NCBI GenBank assembly: GCA_030038765.1
Contig: JASHRA010000251.1
Span: 1-6,214 of the forward strand
From: Candidatus Dormiibacterota bacterium
GTDB taxonomy: Bacteria > Chloroflexota > Dormibacteria > Aeolococcales > Bog-877
Reading direction: 5' to 3'
Length of the DNA: 6,214 nucleotides
A program made the position numbers and the translations under genes. The stretch's first letter is position 1; every line of letters starts with the position of its first letter. The notes beneath the pieces are model-generated. The model made no database searches. It was not told the DNA's origin and was given only the letters and a program-made list of their open reading frames with translations. Positions 1 through 5,428 of the stretch are shown one piece after another.

Positions 1-648
1 CGCCTCTACATGTACAACCACGTCTACTTCCACCGCACCGTGCGCCGGATCGACCTCCACCTCCGCCCCGTCTTCGCCGAGACCTGTGAGCGCCTGCTCC
101 CGGGCAATCCCCTGGAGGACCTGGAGACCTACCTGACGCTCACCGACTGGTCCCTGATGGCGGAGGTCGAGCGCATGCAGCGCTCCCCCCGGGACGAGGA
201 AGAGCGCCGTCTCGGGCGCCACTGGGAGGCGGTCACCACCCGCCGCCTGCCCTGGACGCTCGCCTTCGAGGCCTACCGCGAGCTGAGCCGGCCCGATCCC
301 CCGCCCGGGCTCCGCGACCCGCGCCAGATCGAGCGTCGCATCCGGGAGGCGCTGCCCGCCGACCTGGGGGAGGTGGGCCTGGAGGTGGACCTGGCCGGCA
401 CCGCGCCCCGGCCCGAGAACCCGGCGGCGGAGCACCTCGCCCTGCGGCTCTTCGACCCCATCTCGGGTCGAGTGGAGGAGGAGGCCGGTGCCCAGCTCCT
501 GGCCCGGCTCCTGCCGGCGCGCACGCTCTGGCTGCGCGTCTACACCGACGCCCGCTCCGACCGCTCCGCCATCCGCGCCGCGGCGGCGGAGGCGTTGCCC
601 GCCATCCTCGATGGAGGCTCTCCAGGCGACGACGCCGACGCGCCCTGA
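1..648 (+). CDS. HD-domain phosphohydrolase (COG1078/SAMHD1-like), C-terminal part
   Basis: The frame is open from the first base of the window, so the start and the catalytic HD core lie to the left; 215 residues and the TGA stop are visible. The opening residues (RLYMYNHVYFHRTVRRIDLHL) resemble the helix that follows the HD core in COG1078 proteins, where a 'MY..VYFHKT.R' motif is typical. The later 'TLTDWSLMAEVERM' and 'TTRRLPWTLAFEAY' segments also fit that family. Family members are dNTPase-like or nucleotide phosphohydrolases with a metal-binding HD site; the substrate of this one cannot be told. The last 20 residues are acidic and low-complexity. The gene reads toward the accessory module but is separated from it by about 300 bases, so co-transcription is unlikely. 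Family assignment rests on remembered motifs and only the C-terminal third to half is seen. Confidence 0.75.
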   Translation, partial: RLYMYNHVYFHRTVRRIDLHLRPVFAETCERLLPGNPLEDLETYLTLTDWSLMAEVERMQRSPRDEEERRLGRHWEAVTTRRLPWTLAFEAYRELSRPDPPPGLRDPRQIERRIREALPADLGEVGLEVDLAGTAPRPENPAAEHLALRLFDPISGRVEEEAGAQLLARLLPARTLWLRVYTDARSDRSAIRAAAAEALPAILDGGSPGDDADAP

Positions 649-868
649 GCGGCAGGCCCCCACCTCCGCGGGCATACTCGGCCTGGGACCATCGCGGACG
701 AAGGCGTCGGCGCCTGAGCCGCCGCCCAGGTGCAGAGGCTCTCTGGGCCTGGCAGGCCGCTTGATCGGCAGGCTGTGCCCGATCGATCGACAAGTCGCTG
801 CGCTGCCTGCGATCCGGCCGCTGCCGGGCCCGACCGCTGGATTAGGGGCTGGCGCTCGGCTGGCCTAG
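649..868. other. GC-rich intergenic stretch without a recognisable gene
   Basis: No reading frame here looks like a real protein; the open frames crossing it are arginine/proline-rich by-products of high GC. It contains several GC-rich inverted repeats: GGCCT-GGC-AGGCC at 746-758, a longer imperfect one at 763-814, and CCGGC-CGCT-GCCGG at 814-827. None is followed by a T run. It ends at a sharp change to AT-rich sequence near 869. Confidence 0.6.
763..814. repeat. Imperfect inverted repeat downstream of the HD phosphohydrolase gene
   Basis: GATCGGCAGGC (763-773) is the reverse complement of GCCTGCGATC (805-814) apart from one bulged G, with a 31-base interior that contains the palindrome CGATCGATCG. 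It lies 115 bases after the phosphohydrolase stop. It could be a GC-rich transcription terminator or simply a remnant. The long loop and absence of a T run argue against a classic intrinsic terminator. Confidence 0.35.
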
Positions 869-903
869 ACCACTATTCCCTAAAGGCACGTAATTCGCTT
901 TAA

Positions 904-931
904 CTAAGAATCACGGTCTAAGCAGCAATCA
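904..931 (+). repeat. Short direct repeats upstream of the AbiEi-like gene (possible operator)
   Basis: CTAAG followed by AATCA occurs twice: CTAAGAATCA at 904-913, and CTAAG-CAGC-AATCA at 918-931. The copies are immediately upstream of the proposed -10 box. AbiEi-type antitoxins are known to repress their own promoters through repeats there, so these could be half-sites. The repeats are short and one has a 4-base insertion, so chance is a real alternative. Confidence 0.25.
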
Positions 932-938
932 AATGCGA

Positions 939-952
939 TATACTCACGATTC
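939..952 (+). promoter_or_regulatory. Probable leaderless promoter of the AbiEi-like gene
   Basis: A TATACT hexamer (939-944) matches the -10 consensus at five of six positions and ends 8 bases before the ATG at 953. Transcription would therefore start at about 950-953, giving a leaderless mRNA. No purine-rich ribosome binding site precedes the ATG, which fits. No good -35 box is seen at 16-18 bases upstream. The 80 bases before it are AT-rich compared with the surroundings. Confidence 0.5.
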
Positions 953-2116
953 ATGAGACCAACAAATATTCCCAGAACGGAGAGCGAGCTCATCGAGTCC
1001 GCGGTTGCCTGGCTGGGCGCACGTCTCCCTCCAGGGTGGGAGGTGCGGCGCTCACAACGGGAGCTTGCCCGCCCGCGGCCACTGGGGCCGCCCACGCCGA
1101 TCGACGCCGCGATCGACCTCCGATCAAGCGCCGGAGTGACCACCACGCTCGCCGTGGAGGCAAAGCGGTCTTTTGGGCCACGCGACGCCGAGCGCCTCTT
1201 CTGGGGCTTGTCGGGCAGTGTCCGAGGCCTCGCGCCGCACGTCGCCGTGCTGGTCATAGCACCGTGGCTCAGCCCCAGATCCCAAGAACTGCTTATTGCC
1301 CAGGGGGTCAGCTACATTGATCTCACCGGTAATGCTTCGATCAGGCTGGAGACCCCGGCCATCGTCTTCGTCACCCAGGGGGCGGCTAGAAACCCGGCGC
1401 CGTTGCCGCCGGGGCAGACTCGGCTTCGGGGTCCGAGAGCTGGGCGACTCCTCCGTCTCCTAGTGGACGTGGCGCCCCCTTATGGGGTCATCGAGGCGGC
1501 AAGGGCAGCAAAGCTCGCGCCCGGCTACGTGTCGCGTCTTCTCGAAACCCTGGACCAAGAGGCACTCATCGAGCGAACCACCCGTGGCGGAGTTCGGAGC
1601 GTGGATATCGCCAAACTGCTGCACCGCTGGTCGCAGACATATTCCGTCTTCAACACCAACGCCGCGTCGTACTTCGTCGCGGCGGGCGGGCCTGAAGCGG
1701 CGCGGGATCGCCTATCCGCACAGCAGTCCGGTACGCGCTTCGCCGTCACTGGGTCGTTTGCGGCCGTAAGAATTGCGCCAGTCGCCGCGCCAACTCTGCT
1801 CACCGGCTACTGCGATGACGCGCTGGCAGCGGCTCGTGCCGCTGGACTGCTTCCTGCTGACCGAGGTGCCAACGTCGCGCTACTGACCGCCTTTGATGCC
1901 GTCGTCTGGGAAAGGACCGACACCCAAGGAGGTGTAATGTACGTTGCACCCTCCCAGACCGCTGTGGACTGTCTGACTGGCAACGGGCGCATGCCCTCCG
2001 AGGGCGAGGCGGTCATCGAGTGGATGGCCAACAACGAGGCGAAGTGGCGGAAGGCGTCGCTGGGTGATGCCTTGACGTTACCCGATAGCGGGTCACTCCG
2101 TGAGCGCAAGTCCTGA
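953..2116 (+). CDS. AbiEi-like antitoxin/transcriptional regulator with PD-(D/E)XK-like N-terminal domain
   Basis: This 387-residue protein has three parts. Residues about 45-135 resemble a restriction-endonuclease fold: D51/D55 in 'PIDAAIDL', then E69-A70-K71 in 'LAVEAKRS', then the conserved 'YIDLTGNASIRL' (121-132). Residues about 160-225 form a winged helix-turn-helix ('APGYVSRLLETL' as recognition helix, 'EALIER' before the wing). Residues about 260-370 ('VTGSFAAVRIAPVAAP', 'PSQTAVDCLTGNGRMP') match the C-terminal domain of AbiEi-like proteins remembered from actinomycetes. In type IV toxin-antitoxin systems AbiEi represses the operon and counteracts the AbiEii nucleotidyltransferase. 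The partner gene overlaps its end by 17 bases, supporting this reading. The ATG at 953 lacks a ribosome binding site and sits just after a -10 box. Base composition is less GC-rich than the flanking genes, suggesting transfer. Whether the nuclease-like residues are catalytic is unknown. Confidence 0.7.
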   Translation: MRPTNIPRTESELIESAVAWLGARLPPGWEVRRSQRELARPRPLGPPTPIDAAIDLRSSAGVTTTLAVEAKRSFGPRDAERLFWGLSGSVRGLAPHVAVLVIAPWLSPRSQELLIAQGVSYIDLTGNASIRLETPAIVFVTQGAARNPAPLPPGQTRLRGPRAGRLLRLLVDVAPPYGVIEAARAAKLAPGYVSRLLETLDQEALIERTTRGGVRSVDIAKLLHRWSQTYSVFNTNAASYFVAAGGPEAARDRLSAQQSGTRFAVTGSFAAVRIAPVAAPTLLTGYCDDALAAARAAGLLPADRGANVALLTAFDAVVWERTDTQGGVMYVAPSQTAVDCLTGNGRMPSEGEAVIEWMANNEAKWRKASLGDALTLPDSGSLRERKS

Positions 2117-2951
2117 ACCGCATCCGCTATACGTTGCCGCGCGCAAGGTCCTCCTCGACGCTCTCCTAGCGCTGGCCGCACACAGCGGCGCGGTGATCCT
2201 CCGTGGTGCGCAGGCTGTCTATCTGCACGCCGGCGAGGCCGACTTGGCCGTGGCGCCGTATACGGCCGACGGTGATCTGACCCTAGACCCATCCTTGCTC
2301 CACGACGCTCCACTGCTTGAGGTTGCGATGCGAAGGGCCAACTTCGACCTGCTGAGCGGAGATCGGTAACAGCCCGGGACCTGGGTCGCTCCGGCTCGGG
2401 TCAAGGGCCGAACATTACTCATACCTGTCGATCTCATCATTCCAGAGGGAGTAGCTCACAAGTCGGGAAGGCGCGGGGCGCGCCTCGGGGTTCACGGGAA
2501 CCGAGCCGCTCGCAGAGCGGTCGGACTGGAGGCCGCGCTCGTGGACAACGATGAGTTGACCCTCGGAGCGCTCGATCCATCCGATCTACGCTCAGTTACT
2601 GCACGCGTCGCCGGCCCAGCAGCTCTCCTGGTAGCTAAGGCGCACAAGATCCACGACCGAGTCGCCGAGGGCCGCCCCGCCCGTCTGGTGGACAAGGACG
2701 CGACTGATGTGGTACGTCTCATGAGGTCGACCCAAGCAGACCGCGTCCGTCGCACCCTACAGCAGCTCTCTGATGACTCCGTGGCCGGTGAGGTGACCCA
2801 ATCGGCGCTGGCTTACCTCGAAGAGCTCTTCGGAAGGTCCCGCGCCGCTGGGGTCGAGGTGGCGGCGCGCGGGCTCTCTCCGGCCATGGCGAGGGAGACT
2901 GTGGAGGTCATCTGCACCTCGTATGTCGCGGGGCTGAGACCTGGCCTCTGA
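2100..2951 (+). pseudogene. AbiEii-like nucleotidyltransferase toxin interrupted by one in-frame stop
   Basis: Starting at GTG 2100, one frame runs to TGA 2949-2951 (283 codons before that stop) with a single TAA at codon 90 (2367-2369). Everything after the TAA continues the same protein in the same frame. Upstream are the nucleotidyltransferase elements 'ILRGAQAVYLH' (33-43) and the D57-G-D59 pair in 'TADGDLTLD'. Downstream are 'IPVDLIIPEGV' with the likely third carboxylate D111, 'VAGPAALLVAKAHKI' and 'LVDKDATDVVRL', all typical of this AbiEii-like family. AbiEii toxins transfer nucleotides to an RNA or other target. As written, termination gives 89 residues lacking D111 and the helical C-terminal domain, so no active enzyme is expected unless the stop is read through or is a sequencing error. 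GTG 2100 is the only plausible start: an in-frame TGA lies at 2073-2075. The overlap with the upstream gene indicates translational coupling. Confidence 0.75.
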
Positions 2952-3246
2952 CCGAAGAGCCGCCATGTGTCCCGGCGGCGCGACTTGGGGCTCTGGATAG
3001 CCCTCCAACACGCGCCCAGAGCGACGGGCTGCCTCAAGGCAGCGTCGACCCATCGCGCCGAGGAGCCCCACCCCCCGGACTGCTTGGTCCGCCGCGGCTG
3101 CCCGTGCCTTCGCCCCGCGACTGAGGCGGGGCCAGGAGCTGGGGCCGGACCTGGCTCCCAGGCGCGCGGCCTTCGGGGTCGACTGGCCGGGGGCTTCTCT
3201 GGCACCTCCCCGAGACGGCGCGGTCTCCGGGCCACGACGTCCCAGG
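2952..3246. other. Convergent intergenic region with GC-rich hairpins
   Basis: No convincing gene on either strand. It separates the toxin gene (+) from the small membrane ORF (-). Inverted repeats: GCCGCC (2959-2964) with GGCGGC (2974-2979), overlapped by AGAGCC (2956-2961) with GGCTCT (2989-2994), beginning 5 bases after the toxin stop; CGGAC-N6-GTCCG at 3076-3091; and GCCCCGC-N7-GCGGGGC at 3112-3132. None has a T run. They are reasonable candidates for terminators serving both converging transcripts. Confidence 0.5.
3112..3132. terminator. Candidate GC-rich hairpin terminator between convergent genes
   Basis: A perfect 7-base-pair stem, GCCCCGC (3112-3118) and GCGGGGC (3126-3132), closes a 7-base loop. 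It is placed between the ends of the convergent toxin and mrp/small-ORF transcripts. A T tract is missing on both sides, so this is a structural candidate only, by position. Confidence 0.3.
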
Positions 3247-3345
3247 TCAGCGCCGGGGCCGGCGGCCACGCAGGAAGCGGCGCAGCAGCATGACCCCGAT
3301 CAGCAGCACCAGGCCGGTCCAGACCGCCGCCTCGGCCACCGCCAC
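3247..3345 (-). CDS. Small single-pass membrane protein (32 residues), downstream of mrp
   Basis: A short frame on the minus strand begins with GTG at 3345 and ends with TGA at 3249-3247. A GGGAG ribosome binding site lies 8 bases before the GTG, a better signal than that of the larger genes here. The product starts MAVAEAAVWTGLVLLIGVML and finishes with an arginine-rich tail (RRFLRGRRPRR). That is one hydrophobic span (about residues 6-21) followed by a strongly positive end, which predicts an N-out, C-in membrane anchor. It starts 22 bases after the mrp stop and would be in the same transcript. I do not recognise a family. It may be a real small membrane protein or a chance frame in GC-rich DNA; the ribosome binding site, topology and operon position favour a gene. 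Confidence 0.5.
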   Translation of the reverse strand: MAVAEAAVWTGLVLLIGVMLLRRFLRGRRPRR

Positions 3346-3367
3346 GCGGCGCGCTCCCGGGCCCGGC

Positions 3368-4492
3368 TCAGGGGCGGGGGATGCGCGGACCGGCTGGCAT
3401 CTCGGGCCGGGGGCTGGCCTGGAAGTTGACCTGGCTGATCTGGGCCGCCAGCAGGGCGGCGACCCGCTCGAAGACCTGGGCTGGCCCCGATCCCGGCTCC
3501 GCCAGAACCAGCGGCTGGCCCTCGCCCCCGCCCAGGCGGACGGCCGGGTCGAGGGGGATCTCGCCGAGGAAGGGGAGCCCCCGGCGCTCCGCCAGCTCCC
3601 GTCCGCCGCCCCGGCTGAAGATCTCGGTGACCTCGCCGCAGTGGGGGCAGGTGAACCCGCTCATGTTCTCGATCACGCCCAGCACCGGGACCCGGAGCTG
3701 CTGGAACATGGCGATCCCCCGGCCCACGTCGGCGAGGGAGACGTCCTGCGGCGTGGTGACCACCACCGCCCCGGTGAGGGGGATGGACTGGGCCAGCGTG
3801 AGCTGGACGTCGCCGGTGCCCGGGGGCAGGTCGCAGACCAGGTAGTCGACCTCCCCCCAGTCGACCTCGAAGAGGAACTGCTTGACCGCACCGGCCAGCA
3901 TCGGGCCCCGCCAGACCACGGGCCGGTCCGGCTCCAGGATGGTTCCGATCGACATCACCGCCAGCTCCCCCTTGCGCAGCGGCAGCATGCGCCCGTCGCG
4001 CTGGCCGGGACGCTCGCGCAGGCCCAGCATCACGGGCACGTTGGGGCCGTAGATGTCGGCGTCCAGCAGGCCCACCCGGGCCCCCGCCCGCAGCAGGGCG
4101 TAGGCGAGGTTGATGGCGACCGTGGTCTTGCCCACCCCGCCCTTGCCGGCGCTGACCGCGATCGTGTTGCGCACCCCGGGGATGTCCTGGCGCCCGATCA
4201 CACCCCGGGTGCGGCTGACGTCGGCGCCCCACTCCACCTCGACCCGGCTGATGCCCTCCACCCGGCCCACCACCGCCCTCGAGATCTCCTCCTCGATCCG
4301 CTCCTTGAGCGGGCAGGCGGGCGTGGTCAGCACCACCTGGAGGCGGGCCGTGTCCCCCTCCACCCGGAGGTGCTTGAACATGCCCAGCTGCATCATGGGG
4401 CGGTGCAGCTCGGGGTCCTGGATCGGGGCCAGCGCGTCCTCGAGCGCCGCCAGTGTCTTGCGCTCGTCGATCACGGCCACTGCCTCGATCAT
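3368..4492 (-). CDS. mrp: Mrp/ApbC-type Fe-S cluster carrier ATPase
   Basis: The 374-residue product is a full-length Mrp protein that acts in the cytoplasm, binding and handing Fe-S clusters to apoproteins. Residues 14-90 are a MIP18/DUF59 domain with the 'DPEL' motif (26-29) and C60 in 'TTPACPLKERIE'. The P-loop ATPase domain follows: deviant Walker A GKGGVGKTT (116-124, signature K117 and K122), 'DADIYGPN' (144-151) and Walker B-like 'DLPPGTGD' (221-228). The cluster-binding C282-x-x-C285 pair lies in 'GFTCPHCG'. Start: ATG 4492 is the natural start before the first domain but has no clear ribosome binding site; GTG 4474, six codons on, has GAGG 8 bases upstream and is a fair alternative. 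Open frame further upstream (to 4660) is low-complexity and runs into the divergent regulator gene, so it is not used. A small membrane ORF follows. It is transcribed away from the Fur-type gene. Confidence 0.95.
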   Translation of the reverse strand: MIEAVAVIDERKTLAALEDALAPIQDPELHRPMMQLGMFKHLRVEGDTARLQVVLTTPACPLKERIEEEISRAVVGRVEGISRVEVEWGADVSRTRGVIGRQDIPGVRNTIAVSAGKGGVGKTTVAINLAYALLRAGARVGLLDADIYGPNVPVMLGLRERPGQRDGRMLPLRKGELAVMSIGTILEPDRPVVWRGPMLAGAVKQFLFEVDWGEVDYLVCDLPPGTGDVQLTLAQSIPLTGAVVVTTPQDVSLADVGRGIAMFQQLRVPVLGVIENMSGFTCPHCGEVTEIFSRGGGRELAERRGLPFLGEIPLDPAVRLGGGEGQPLVLAEPGSGPAQVFERVAALLAAQISQVNFQASPRPEMPAGPRIPRP

Positions 4493-4521
4493 AGCCAAAG
4501 GCGCTGCCGGCGCCGCCCGGT

Positions 4522-4561
4522 GAGGGTGGCGCCCCGCTCCCGGGCGAGCGCCGCCACCCTC
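4522..4561. repeat. Long GC-rich hairpin in the mrp/regulator intergenic region
   Basis: Positions 4522-4531 (GAGGGTGGCG) pair perfectly with 4552-4561 over ten bases. Inside, CGCTC (4535-4539) pairs with GAGCG (4546-4550). If the mrp transcript starts upstream of it, the hairpin lies in the mrp leader, ending 29 bases before the ATG at 4492. It is upstream of the regulator's start and so outside that mRNA. Possible roles are leader regulation or mRNA stability. Confidence 0.5.
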
Positions 4562-4581
4562 GGAGCAGCGCGCCCGGGCTG

Positions 4582-4610
4582 TTGTTGCAATTGCCCGCAA
4601 CAGATATGAT
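4582..4610 (+). promoter_or_regulatory. Promoter of the Fur-type regulator gene, probably leaderless
   Basis: TTGTTG (4582-4587) and TATGAT (4605-4610) are separated by 17 bases, the ideal spacing. The -10 box matches the consensus at five of six positions, and the -35 box has the conserved TTG. The GTG start codon is 7 bases after the end of the -10 box, which is where transcription should begin. No ribosome binding site exists, so a leaderless mRNA is likely. Confidence 0.6.
4583..4602. promoter_or_regulatory. Inverted repeat within the promoter, candidate Fur-family operator
   Basis: TGTTGC (4583-4588) and GCAACA (4597-4602) are a perfect 6-base inverted repeat around 8 bases, and the palindrome GCAATTGC (4587-4594) overlaps it. 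The dyad fills the spacer between the -35 and -10 boxes of the regulator gene, where a bound dimer would block RNA polymerase. Autoregulation by the adjacent Fur-type protein, possibly with control of divergent mrp, is the natural inference. It does not match the Fur, PerR or Zur boxes I know well. Confidence 0.5.
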
Positions 4611-4616
4611 GTCCTC

Positions 4617-5036
4617 GTGATCGGGATCGAGGCGCTGCGGCAGCAGGGCCGGCGGCTCACGCCCCAGCGGCGGCTGGTCTACGCCGCGCTCCTGGAGCAC
4701 CCCGGCCACGTCACCGCCGACGAGCTCTGCAGCGCCATCTCGCGCCGGCTGCCGGGGTTCCAGCGCACCACCGTCTACCGCACCCTGGACCTCCTGGTGG
4801 AGCTGGGGCTGGCCCGCAAGGTCCAGCTCGGGCACGCCAACAGCTACGAGGCAGTCAAGGCGGGCTCCGAGTCCCACCAGCACCTGGTCTGCGACCGCTG
4901 CGGCGGCACCTTCGACGTCAGCTGCCCGGAGGTCCCGGCCTGGGTGGAGAGCGCCGCCCGGCCCATGGGCTTCTCCGTGGAGCGGGTGGAGCTCCTGGGC
5001 CACGGCACCTGCCGCGGCTGCGCCGAGCCCAGCTGA
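4617..5036 (+). CDS. Fur-superfamily metal/peroxide-responsive transcriptional repressor (PerR/Fur-like)
   Basis: The 139-residue product has the usual Fur-family length and order. Residues 1-78 are the winged-helix DNA-binding domain ('RLTPQRRLVYAALLEHPGHV', recognition helix around 'QRTTVYRTLDLL', 49-60). The dimerisation and metal-binding domain follows. The structural zinc site is complete: C92xxC95 and C132xxC135. The regulatory site is suggested by H31, E79, H87, H89 and D100. Aligned with Bacillus subtilis PerR (H37, D85, H91, H93, D104), the spacing from H89 to C92, D100 and C132 is identical. An Asp at the last position is typical of peroxide-sensing PerR, where Fur has Glu. E79 in place of the Cys of actinobacterial Zur argues against a zinc regulator. 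The start is GTG 4617, directly after a good -10 box. The gene diverges from mrp and probably represses itself. The exact subfamily is an inference. Confidence 0.9.
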   Translation: MIGIEALRQQGRRLTPQRRLVYAALLEHPGHVTADELCSAISRRLPGFQRTTVYRTLDLLVELGLARKVQLGHANSYEAVKAGSESHQHLVCDRCGGTFDVSCPEVPAWVESAARPMGFSVERVELLGHGTCRGCAEPS

Positions 5037-5046
5037 GCCGGCCGGC

Positions 5047-5397
5047 CTAGGAGGGCGGCTCCAGGAGGCGCTCGCCGAAGTCGGTCCGGCGCACCTCGCG
5101 GGCGAAGGCCGGACCCTCCTCCTCCAGCTCCAGGGCGGACTCGTAGACGAAGGCGTAGAGGTCGCTGAAGCGGTCGCTCTGGAAGCCGCGCGCGGCCAGC
5201 CGGGCGCCCAGCTCGGGCGCGGCGCGGAGCGAGCCCTGGAGCCGCCGGGCCGCCTCCAGCAGGGCGCGCAGCACGTCCAGCTCGGTGGCGTACTCCTCCA
5301 GGACCTCGGGGGCGGCCTCGGCCTCCTCGAGCTGGGCCAGCTTGCGCTCCAGCTCGGCGATCTCCTCTAGGTACTCCGCCTGCTGAGGGTCGTTCAT
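5047..5397 (-). CDS. Small coiled-coil protein of unknown function
   Basis: I do not recognise this 116-residue protein. Residues about 5-55 are Glu/Leu/Ala-rich with heptad-like spacing ('YLEEIAELERKLAQLEEAEA', then 'LEEYATELDVLRALLEAARR'), predicting a helical hairpin or coiled coil. A less repetitive C-terminal part follows, with 'ARGFQSDRFSDLYAFVYESA' and a short basic 'REVRRTDFGERLL' end. There are no cysteines, signal peptide or membrane span, so it should be cytoplasmic and acidic. The ATG at 5397 is preceded by C-rich sequence rather than a ribosome binding site; AGGA occurs about 14 bases upstream. It starts 31 bases after the hppA stop on the same strand, so co-transcription with hppA is likely. 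Its stop is only 10 bases from the stop of the convergent Fur-type gene. Codon use is like its neighbours and supports a real gene. Confidence 0.65.
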   Translation of the reverse strand: MNDPQQAEYLEEIAELERKLAQLEEAEAAPEVLEEYATELDVLRALLEAARRLQGSLRAAPELGARLAARGFQSDRFSDLYAFVYESALELEEEGPAFAREVRRTDFGERLLEPPS

Positions 5398-5428
5398 GGG
5401 GGGTGGGCCGGTCCTGCCGACCCGGCGC

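Noticed and set aside
233..868. Open frames on both strands overlapping the HD gene and the following spacer
   Set aside because: They are arginine/proline/alanine-rich and overlap a conserved reading frame; no independent start signals or motifs.
2541..2951. Separate gene starting at GTG 2541
   Set aside because: The same frame continues conserved toxin sequence upstream to the TAA at 2367, and no ribosome binding site favours a start at 2541. It is the 3' part of the interrupted nucleotidyltransferase.
2100..2951. Frameshift as the cause of the broken toxin
   Set aside because: Both halves are in the same frame (2100 and 2541 differ by a multiple of three) and the codons between them translate into family-like sequence.
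860..2953. Possible attachment-site repeats flanking the module (CTGGCCT near 860 and 2941)
   Set aside because: The match is only about seven bases, the second copy lies inside the toxin's last codons, and no integrase or tRNA is nearby; chance is enough.
3290..4609. Long plus-strand open frame antisense to mrp
   Set aside because: The His/Gly/Asp/Leu-rich composition is the mirror of mrp codons; no motif is present, and mrp explains the region.
3300..5003. Very long minus-strand open frame spanning mrp, the intergenic region and the regulator gene
   Set aside because: Its translation is Gly/Arg/Pro/Ala-rich low-complexity sequence and it runs antisense or out of frame to two clearly conserved genes. 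It results from the scarcity of stop codons at high GC.
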